This document shows, in pieces, positions 55,650 to 64,000 of a stretch of 64,000 bases of DNA (position 1 is its first letter; each line of letters starts with the position of its first letter). Source of the DNA: Gnetum montanum (lineage: Eukaryota > Streptophyta > Gnetopsida > Gnetales > Gnetaceae). A program made the translations under genes and the position numbers. Under the pieces are notes generated by a model, which did no database searches, was not told the origin of the DNA, and worked only from the letters and a program-made list of their open reading frames with translations. The DNA is taken from contig MNCI01000178.1 in assembly GCA_015680685.1 (NCBI GenBank), positions 152,228 through 216,227 of the forward strand. The letters are read 5' to 3'.

Positions 55650-57240
55650 TCACACCATGTCAGGAGGTGGAGGCTCCCATAACTTGGATGATCCATCCTC
55701 ATGTCTTAGTCTAATCTTTGATCTATACTACCCTACTAATACTACTACTGTAGCTAAAAACTTGAATGCATCCAAGAATGACTTCATTTTCTCTTCTTTT
55801 CCCATGGTTTGTTAATGGTCTAGGCAACATTAGCTAGATTAGCTAGAATTATCATATCCCATGGTCATGGCAAAGTTGGAAACATCTCCTTCGTGTTGAA
55901 AAACTAGGCTGCATATTGCTTATGCTTGATGTCAAGTGTTCATACAAGGTTATACAAATCCTAGTAGTTAGTCATTCTTTTAGCTAGACTCTTAGTAACT
56001 GATCCTTGATCCTTGAAGTTTCTCTTAAGAACCTCAAGCTCCATATTAGCTACTTCTAGCTTTTACTTCATCTCCTTGTGTAGCTTAAACTTTGCCTCAT
56101 AGAGGAGGTAGGAGTTGGTCATGTAATTCTTTGACTCTAACCTTGACTATTCCATAATCAACATCACTAATTTTTCATATCAAATGTTGGATAACTCTAT
56201 GTCCTTAATCATTTCTTTGATTTAAAACTCCTTTAGGTATATTTTTACTTGATTATATGCATTAATTCCATCAATGATGGGCTACCATGCATTGCCTCTT
56301 TACTAGAGTTTCTAGAAGGCTTCATTCACCCTAGCCTTTGTCAACCTGATTTCCTTTTCAGTTTCTTTCTTGAGCATGTTTCCTTGGTTCTTATAATAAT
56401 TATTTACTTTTTTTTTATTTTAAGACTACATTTTGTTAGGTGGCAATCTCAATGGCAGTCTTCTAGTGAATGGTCCAACTTCCTTCATTAAAAGATTTAT
56501 TCTCTACAACCAATTTTTAATATCATGATTCACCTTGACAAGTTGCTATTGCTTCTAGCAGATGTATTCCAATAGTTTCTCCTTCTATGCTTCAACCATC
56601 TAAAGGCATGGATTCTTCTTGGTTAGAGTTTTATTCTCCTTACACATGTTTAGGAGGTTATGGTTTGTGGTGTTTAACATGATTTTTGACAATGATGTAT
56701 CTTAGACCATGTACTCTTTAGCATTCTTAGCCTCCTTTAGTTTGTGTTAAAGCTATTAAAAATCTTCATTCCTTATGATTTCCATCCAAATAATGATAGG
56801 GTTTAACAATTGAGCTTTGAGTTTTGCAACCTTAGCTACCAACCTTTTATTGATATTGGTGGCTTTCTCTATTTGTGCTTGTACCACTAAGAACTTGCCC
56901 ATTATCTTTAACAACTATGATTGCATTATTATAATATCTTTTGAAATATCAAAGATCTCTGAAATTAGTTGCTCAACTCCAACCAGTCATTCTAGCAACT
57001 CCTCATGTTGTCATCCCCTACTCTCAACTCTTGCAGATAATTGGATGTCTACCATAGAAATAGTATTTGGAATAAAGGTTGTAGGAGCACTTAAAGAATC
57101 TTTAATTCTATCTATTGCCACCTTCACTATTATTTCCTAGCCCTTGTATGGCTTAACTAGGACTATTGCACCCTCTCCTTCTTCTAACATGACAAGGAAA
57201 GATGATACATTTTCAAATACTTCAAGGGTTTATTTTCTTA
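55650..57240 (-). pseudogene. Post-pol coiled-coil ORF of element E
   Basis: From 57240 a single frame reads for about 150 codons broken only by TAG: VLVKPYKG, VKVAIDRIKDSLSAPTTFIP, SMVDIQLSARVESRG, HEELLE, EQLISEIFDISKDIIIMQS, FLVVQAQIEKATNINKRLVA. Further left it continues with coiled-coil text (NLLNMCKENKTLTKKNPCL, EKLLEYIC) and ends EEKMKSFLDAFKFLATVVVL, then KLWEPPPPDMV and TGA at 55650. About 530 codons in all. The helix and EPPPP end match element A 36566-37162, which looks like a deleted version. Function unknown; env-like position. Confidence 0.68.
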
Positions 57241-57426
57241 GAATGGACATGGTAACTTCTCACATATTGGGATTATAGTAAGTAAGAGCCTAGTTTCTTG
57301 TTAGAAGAATTTATGGGCTAGCTCATCCATTGGCCAACTAATAGTCTTCCCAACTTCATTAAGATGTCTCATGGCTAGATGACACACTAATAATTCATCA
57401 TCCCTCCCCTCCAAAGGCTTGTTGTT

Positions 57427-58910
57427 TGAAAAACCACCAAAATTTGCATGTTATAACCATTTTTTATAATGTAACCTTCACCCCATGAAACTTGAGGTAA
57501 AACTTCATTGTAAACATGGAGATTGTGATTGATGAGGGGAAATATCACATATCTCATACTTTTGGGGTTGCAAAATGTCTCATAAGTGGTCAAAGCCTCA
57601 TCCTCCATGTGGAAAACGTCATGTACTATCTATGTTTGGGCTTTGCAGGGGTTCAAAATTCCTTTTGGGATGTCAAAAATGGCAATTTGATGGGTTTTAT
57701 GAGGGTTATAGCATTTTCTATGTTGGAAATGCATGCATAAAGGTGTAGTTCACCTACCCCAAATGTATAGGGGTAGATCTCACCTACTCCCAACATGGAG
57801 GGGTATAGCCCACATACTCCCAGCGTGAAGAATGTGGCAGTCATCATGCATAGCGTGGAGGGTGGTTTGACCATCTCCCCAAGCATTGAGTTCCATCCCC
57901 CCAATGTTGATGCACCTTCCCCCTAATGTTAAGACATATGCACTAGATTTAACACTCATTAACTTCAATGTTGACCATGCACTCTAGTGAGGATGGCAAA
58001 AGACCTAGCATGGAAGAAAAAATCTAGCATAGATGATGTGCCCTTGTTACTATTTTTGGTAAATGGAATGGCCATGGGGGTGTGGCACTTTGCATACATA
58101 GTAATGTTGCCCCTCCCCCCACCAAAATGGGCATCTATCTTACCTATGCATAGTAGAAATTTGTAGCTATTTGCAACCAAATTACACCCATTTTTTAGCC
58201 TAATCCATGAACCGAAACCTATAAAACCCATAAAAGCCAACCTCAAACACCATTTTAAGGTTTCACACTTTGGCACACCCTAAGCATTGGCATCTTGGCA
58301 TTTTATGGCTCTTACACCAACGTAGCTTCTTAGACTCCCTCAGTGTGGAACCATTGTAGCCTTGTAATCCTCTTTACCTAATTGGAATTTGTGAGTTTAT
58401 GGCTTCCACACTACACCCTTGGGATCCTCAAACCCTAACATGGGAAATTTTGGTAGCCCAAATCCTTCATACTTTTCACCCCCATTAGTAACCAATGTTG
58501 CAAATTTGGAGTAGCAATAGAGGAGTTTTTAATAACATCAGGAGTCATAAAGCATCTACATCATGGAGTGGATTTCCTCAGCTTTAATGGACTCTAAACC
58601 CTTGTCCAAGTGAATCCCCCTTTTTCTCTTCTATAGGAACTTCTTGTACACATCCCTTGAACTCATTCTTTATTTTTAAATAATGTTTTAAGATTTTAGT
58701 TTTGTGTGAAATTTGTATTTTCTCTTGGTTATTCAGATCTATATTTTTCTTTTTGCATTATTTGTTGTGCATTCTCTAAGTCCCTAGGTGATTTGTCGAA
58801 CCATCTAGGGTATCCTAAATCCCATTTTTTAGAGGTCCTATGGATTCAAGGTTGAGGATACTACATTGAAACTTTCAATTTTCTAGCAATCAAATTTTCT
58901 AGTTGCAATA
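57427..58910 (+). repeat. Element F 5' LTR (about 1484 bp)
   Basis: Starts TGAAAAACCACC and ends near AGTTGCAATA. Shares blocks with the C LTR. A G+C-rich zone at 57745-57930 has repeated CACCTACCCC/AACATGGAGGGGTA-type words. Confidence 0.78.
58219..58226 (+). promoter_or_regulatory. TATA box in F LTR
   Basis: CTATAAAA then CCC, as in C. Confidence 0.6.
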
Positions 58911-58916
58911 ACTTTC

Positions 58917-58935
58917 TAGTGCTAGAAGGAGGACC
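58917..58935 (+). other. Primer binding site of element F (degenerate)
   Basis: TAGTGCTAGAAGGAGGACC, differing at few positions from the T1 site TGGCGCTAGAAGGAGGGCC and at the same distance after the LTR. Confidence 0.7.
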
Positions 58936-60502
58936 TTCGCCTAATCTCTACATCCAATCCTATGACCATCATTGCTAACATTGTCTATCATCCTAGAATT
59001 TTCAATTTTTTACTTCAAAACCTTTGAATCTTTGCATCAAAAAATGTTTCCACTCATCCCCTACAATAGAAACTTCAATTTAGAAGTTGTAGGTTTTTGG
59101 GTTTTGGATCTTCTCAACACTTGCTATGAATACTTAGCCAATGCCAATGTTGATCAATTCATAAAAGAATTTCATTTTTTGCTACCAAAATTTGTTTTTC
59201 AACATTGATAGTCATTATAAAATCCATTTTTAATCCATTTTAGTAGTAAAAATTACTTTCTAAAAAGTAGATCCCACTTCACCAACATTGGCTAAGAATC
59301 TTTCTTTCCCCCTGCTACACCTAGCATAGGTGCAACTAGGAAGCCCTACGTGGGTAGGGTTACACCACCACTTTCCATATTGGGTAAAAGGGTATATCCC
59401 CTTTGGTAACCCACTTACTATTTGTAGTAAATGACTTTGTTTGGTCATTTTTCTCCATTTTTAACTTTTTTCCATTTCCACTTGTTGAAATTCATATTTT
59501 TGACCATCCATCTATAGCCTATATTCAGTCTTTTCAGCATCGTAATCATGTCTTTCCAATAGTTGACCAAGTTGCCTTTCACATTCTGTAATAGTGGGTC
59601 TAGCCAACAAGCCATGAAGATATATGACCCCAAGGACCTTGCTATCATTGATTGTAGGTAGTCTTTGAGGCTTAGGAGGTGAAGTTTTGAATTTTTGATC
59701 ATAAATGAAGATTTCTACAATTACATTTATGCTAAAATGTAAGCTAGCATGCTAATTTCACATGTGAAAGTAGATGCTAAAAGGAATTTTGAGCTCATAC
59801 ATTGAGACAGAAAGGAATACAACCCTTCCCTGTATGACCAAATTCCCCTAAACAATGTCTATTCTTGCATCTTATCTCAATTGATTGAGATGGAAAACAA
59901 AGTATGAAAAGCATAGCTCAAACGAGCAAGAGGTAAAGGAGGATGACTTTAGGGTAGAATCCAAGTCCAAAAACCTCCTAGGTAGGTTTTTTTAACAAAA
60001 AACCACCATGGCCACATAGCCTTCCTCTATCCCCTTTGTTTCCTCCATAGGTCAAATGCCACCATCCTCTACCCCCTCCCACTTAACAATGTGCAGTCAC
60101 ACACTAGTCATCATTGCACATCAAACATAATCAATGCCACAATTAATCATGTTTTACTTTGCCATGTCATTCATCACCCAACCTAGATTAGTATGACCAT
60201 CATCGATGGTGGTTACCATCACCAACCCATTAACCTCTTAGATGGGATCCACCATGGACACCCACGTAGCCCAAGGGTGACATATCCCTTTCATTCTGTT
60301 TGTGCCTCAAGCATTAACACAAACCTCCTTTTCTCTATTTAGCCCACTAACTACTATTGTAACATAACTTATCCCCTCTGTCCCACAATAGATAGTGAGG
60401 CCATAGATCATCCAAAAAATACTAAAACCCTTCATTCAAACCCTATGGCCTACAAGGCCACCATAGGGCTTGGATCAGGCCTTCTAGATGATCTAGGAGC
60501 TA
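58936..60502. other. Leader of element F
   Basis: No supported gene. Long untranslated leaders are usual in Tat/Ogre elements. Short frames at 58972-59208 and 59403-59702 are not recognised. Confidence 0.5.
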
Positions 60503-61606
60503 ATGGAGAAGTTGAAGAGGCACAAGGTCTCTACTTCTGAAAGTGTCAAGATCATGGATTTTTACCAGGATGATCCTATTAGTCTTGTGATCTCACCCTT
60601 GATGCTTCATCCTTGTGTTCATATCCCTCCATTTATGAAGTATAAAAGTGAGGGTGATTTGAACACTCACCTTATAAATTTTCATTCAGAGTGTTATGAG
60701 GATTTTTCCTATGTCCTTGATTGGAAAAGAACTTGATTGGTATTGCATCCTACCTAGAGGATCTATATCCTCTCTTGAGGATCTAATAACCTAATTCATT
60801 AACCACTTCAAGTATAATTTGAAGCCTGATACCACACTTTACTAGCTAATTAAGGTCAAGTAAGGATCCCTTGAACCAATGCAAAAGTTCATCCAACGAT
60901 GGAATGGTCTGCTAAATGAGATACCTGAGCTTATAGCCGAAATGCACCTTTTGAGGGGATGGTCAACAATTTTATTAAGTCCAATCTATATTACCTTAAT
61001 CCATAGTCACTTAGTAAAGCCTTCTCTCAGACTAAAAACATAGAGGATATCATAGATGCCAATCATGATCCAATCTACATGGCATACAAAAATCAACACA
61101 TCTAAAAGGACAAGGAGAAATTCAAGTAGAACAACATGGTAGTGGCAACCATAACCAAAGAGGCCAACATAACCAACTGGGAGCCAGGAGCCAATCCACC
61201 CAAGGCCCCTACCAACAATCAAGGTAACTATCCTTCGACCTCTAGGGCCATGACATTGACTACACCTAGGACAAAATTTGAGTAGAAGGACTATAGGAAG
61301 TACACTAGCTTATCATTGAAGCCATTCAAGCTACTAGATCAATTGTCGAAGAGTGGGTGTATACAATATAAACAAATGAATGAAGCTACTTTAAAAAAGC
61401 ATGAACAACTATGCAAAATAGCCAAAGATCCCACTCAAGTGACAAAGGATGATCCTCAACTACCTAGGTACTTTAAGCTAGACCACTTTTGCCATTATCA
61501 TCAATTACCTAGTCATGATACTGAATTCTATCTTGTGCTAAAGGATGACCTACAAAAGATGATAGATAGAGAAGAGTTTGTCCTTAATGCCTCCAATCCA
61601 TTCTAA
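60503..61606 (+). pseudogene. gag (element F)
   Basis: Opens with MDFYQDDPISLVISPLMLHP (equal to T1 MDFYQDDPINPAIPALTLLP), then PPFMKYKSEGDLNTHLINF, the capsid-like domain. After a stop-rich stretch, the zinc-type motif FCHYHQLPSHDTEFYLVLK lies at about 61485, followed by DDLQKMIDREEFVLNASNPF and TAA. Pattern CxYHxxxxHxxxxx lacks the last Cys (Tyr in place). Frameshifts at 60736-61316. Confidence 0.8.
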
Positions 61607-62300
61607 CTATAGAATTAGTCAATGTAGGTATATAAGGACCTGTTGAACACTAATAACAGTCCCTACATTATATCAAAATTTAACATCAATGGCAATTGGA
61701 GACCAATGAGGGAACTATTCATGATTCAAATACCCCCTCATGATGAAAGGACCTCTTCAACTTCCACTAGCTCAAGACCCCCTTTTATTTTGAGAGTACG
61801 GTCATGAACATCCTTAAGGAAGCCTTTTGTCATTAGGGTATCCTAGCCCAACACAACCTGACCAACCCACACAACTAAGTAGCGACCTCTTGTGGCAACT
61901 AATGCCATAACCTCTTCCTCCCAAACAACCAATGACAACCTAAAAATCCTTAGCCAAGAAAAGGGAGAGGCCTAGGTAGAAGACCAACAATAATAATAAT
62001 GACTAGCAGGTCAAGTCATGGAAGCAAGTGGGTCTGCCAAATCCCACTTCCATATCCTCAATACCCATGACTTCTACAGCCTAGGTCACTTCTACTAGCA
62101 AATCATGAGAAGAACACAAGAGCCAAGAAAACAAGAAAGAGGAAAACCAATAACAACCCAATGCTAAAGTATGCATTTTGAGGTACATGGAGGAAGTGAA
62201 GCAAAACCAGGGTGACAAGACCATGGCCAACAATAAGAAATTTCTAAGTGCGATGAAAGAAGTTAAGTAGTCCCTCAAACAGAAAAATACAACCTTAAGC
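61607..62300 (+). other. gag-protease linker of element F
   Basis: Stop-ridden, Pro/Ser/Thr-rich in all frames. It corresponds to the T1 16605-16134 linker. Confidence 0.5.
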
Positions 62301-63058
62301 TTGTATGACTTGATCATAACTTCTACTACACAATGTAAAGCACTAGTCAAAATGTTGAATTCTATTTTTGCTAGTGAGTACATCCATGCTAATGAGAAAT
62401 CCATCCATGTGGTAATGGTTCCTTCTTCACCAAATGGAAAGAAGTCACTGTTGCTAGTGTTTCATGATAGCAAAGTTAAGATCGGTCCCTAAAATGATGA
62501 AGTAACTAGGACTTATCTTTTCATAACCATATGTGTAGGGTATTAGAAGGTGCATCAAGTGCATTTTGATGATGGTGCCACAACTAATGTTAACCCATGC
62601 ACCATTATTGAGTGCTTATGTTTGACTGAACAAATACAACATACAATAACATCAGCTTTCAAGGCCTTCAATGAGTTGAGGGTAGCTATCAAGGGATCTA
62701 TCTTCTTGGATTTTGTGGCAGGGGAGCAATTCCCAACAACCATCCATTTTTTGGTGATGGAGAAGACTCTAAGGTTTAACCTTATCCTAGGAAGACCTTG
62801 GTTAGCCTAATTATGGGTTGTGTCTTTACCTATCCACTAAGAGATTCATCTTTCTTACAGGGAAGGTGAAATAATCATTCATGGTGATAACATGGTTCCC
62901 CTGGTTGTTAACAACGTGGATATAGAGTAAAGGCCTAAAGTGGAGTTTCAAGAGCAAACTCCAAACCAACAAGTCTAGTAGCCCAAGAGAGCAAAGAAAG
63001 ATAAAAGTATAACAATGAACAACAAAACATACTATGGAAAGAGCTTCCCTTAAACATC
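62301..63058 (+). pseudogene. Aspartic protease and tail (element F)
   Basis: MYDLIITSTTQCKALVKMLN matches T1 MSLYDLIMMSVPHHEALICM. The active-site segment is VHFDDGATTNVNPCTII (62556 on), then AFNELRVAIKGSIFLDFVAG, and the fold ends with FNLILGRPWLA and TAA at 62808-62810. Past that stop the T1-like tail (VVSLPIH, EIHLSYREGE, VPLVVNNVDIE) continues to about 63058. One frameshift at 62492. The protease core is the best preserved here. Confidence 0.83.
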
Positions 63059-63435
63059 ATCAATGAAGGGGATGGGGAATATAAACTCACGCAAAATAGG
63101 TCTTATATGTTTTCTAACCTTTCAAAGATTAGGAATAATTTGTACAACTGATGTACACCCCTTATCCTTTCACATTATGCCCTTATAACTTGTGTAACCA
63201 TGTACTAATATATCTACTTAGCCTAAATTTCCTTTGTTTCATGTTAAGTCCTTTTGTTTACTTTGTTTTAACCTTTTTTAGTATGTAGCCTAAGGACTTT
63301 TATTTGCATTTCTATTTATTATAACCTTTCTCTTTCTTTATTTTTCTTGTTTAGAATAATATAAACTAGAAAACCCATAAAAAACTTTTAAATAAAAAAT
63401 TATCAAAAATTAAATATGAGTTTCTTTTCAACTTG

Positions 63436-63618
63436 GGCCTGCTATGGCCTAAAATTGACAACATTATATGATCTACCATGGCCTAAAATTAGCAAAACCC
63501 ATGGCATGTAGAGGCCTTAAACTAGCACCGCAATTCGCTAAGACTCTAAACTAGCACCATGATCCACCATGACCTTAAATTGGTGATAAACATATGACCC
63601 ACCATGGCCTAAAACTGT
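63436..63618. repeat. Motif array after protease of element F
   Basis: Six spaced units of ATGGCCTAAAATTAGCA / AGGCCTTAAACTAGCACC type at about 25-40 bp. Same motif, orientation and position (after protease) as T1 array 1. Confidence 0.85.
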
Positions 63619-63622
63619 TAAG

Positions 63623-64000
63623 CATCCTTTATCCTATAATCATTTGTAATTTTATAATTTAGCTATTTTCTTCATAATCAATGTTGTCATTCTCAATATA
63701 GTTATTTACAATATTTATAGCCTTAAAACCTTAAAATAGTAAAGTCATCAACAAAATATATAGCCAAAACTAAAACTAAAACTTAAAATTTAAAACATTT
63801 TTAAATAATATATATAGCCATGGCCACACTATGTGGCATAAATATTAAAGCATTAAACCATAAGTGTTAAACAATCTACAACCCAAGCGTTGGCCAACAT
63901 TAGCCATATAACAACCAACATGAAAAACTAAAATAAAATCAACAACAAGTGCTAGGACATAAAGCATTTGATGAAGCTAAGGGGGCATCTAAAGAAGGAG
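63623..64000. other. End of window in element F
   Basis: A+T-rich. By analogy with T1 an antisense gene would begin here with its 3' end, but no reading frame on the minus strand can be recognised in the 380 bases available. Confidence 0.4.

Larger units (their letters stand above)
54555..57426 (-). mobile_element. Element E: Athila-like retrotransposon, 3' LTR and post-pol region
   Basis: The 3' LTR (54555-55421) is followed to the right by a polypurine-like tract and a long decayed coiled-coil ORF. It is interrupted at 57427 by element F, so its pol and gag must lie beyond the window. GTTAC (54550-54554) would be the target duplication. Confidence 0.75.
57427..64000 (+). mobile_element. 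Element F: Tat-like retrotransposon, 5' LTR to post-protease array
   Basis: Plus-strand order is 5' LTR, PBS, leader, gag, protease, motif array; it runs out of the window. Inserted into the post-pol region of E; TTGTT (57422-57426) is the expected target duplication. Gag and protease closely resemble those of T1 in sequence and order. Confidence 0.83.

Overview
This is nuclear DNA from a seed plant with a large, repeat-rich genome. A gymnosperm is possible, but the sequence does not settle it. The window contains no intact host gene and no rRNA, tRNA or CRISPR array. Almost all of it is decayed Ty3/gypsy LTR retrotransposon of two lineages: Athila-like (PBS for an Asp-type tRNA, FMDD reverse transcriptase, GATATC-rich LTR ends) and Tat/Ogre-like (second RNase H, very large, PBS reading TGGCGCTAGAAGG). 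There is also one LINE fragment and one cytochrome P450 gene fragment. A 366-base N gap and two single Ns indicate a draft assembly.

The left 35 kb is a four-level nest. Tat-like element C (+, 28744-35098) is cut by Athila-like element B (-, 22083-28743). B is cut by Athila-like element G (+, 1-3006 and 21185-22082). G is cut by the complete 18.2-kb Tat/Ogre-like element T1 (-, 3007-21184), which has paired LTRs and an ATAAT target duplication. To the right, Athila-like element D (-, about 42380-52391) sits in a LINE (52392-53770), carries a P450 fragment downstream of its integrase, and was itself entered by short element A (-, 35528-41981, target duplication AATGC). A has gag and a post-pol coiled-coil gene but no pol. 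Athila-like element E (-, 54555-57426) is entered by Tat-like element F (+, 57427 to the window end).

The most unusual item is inside T1. Between protease and reverse transcriptase, where Tat elements normally read through, lies a gene on the opposite strand at 10156-14681. It has about eight exons with consensus GT-AG introns, an initiator ATG, a 340-codon central frame broken only by point stops, a coiled-coil exon and an acidic C-terminal exon ending in TGA. It is flanked on both sides by tandem arrays of a motif reading GCTAGTTTTAGGCC. The same motif occurs at the same two positions in the related elements C (before RT) and F (after protease), so the cassette site looks like a feature of the whole family.

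How the parts work together: in each element gag, protease, reverse transcriptase, RNase H and integrase would be made from one sense transcript starting at the LTR TATA box. The antisense gene of T1 would need its own transcript. All pol genes here are broken by stops, frameshifts or lost catalytic residues, so no element looks autonomous now. Premature stops are mostly TAG, as expected from deamination of methylated CAG/CTG sites.
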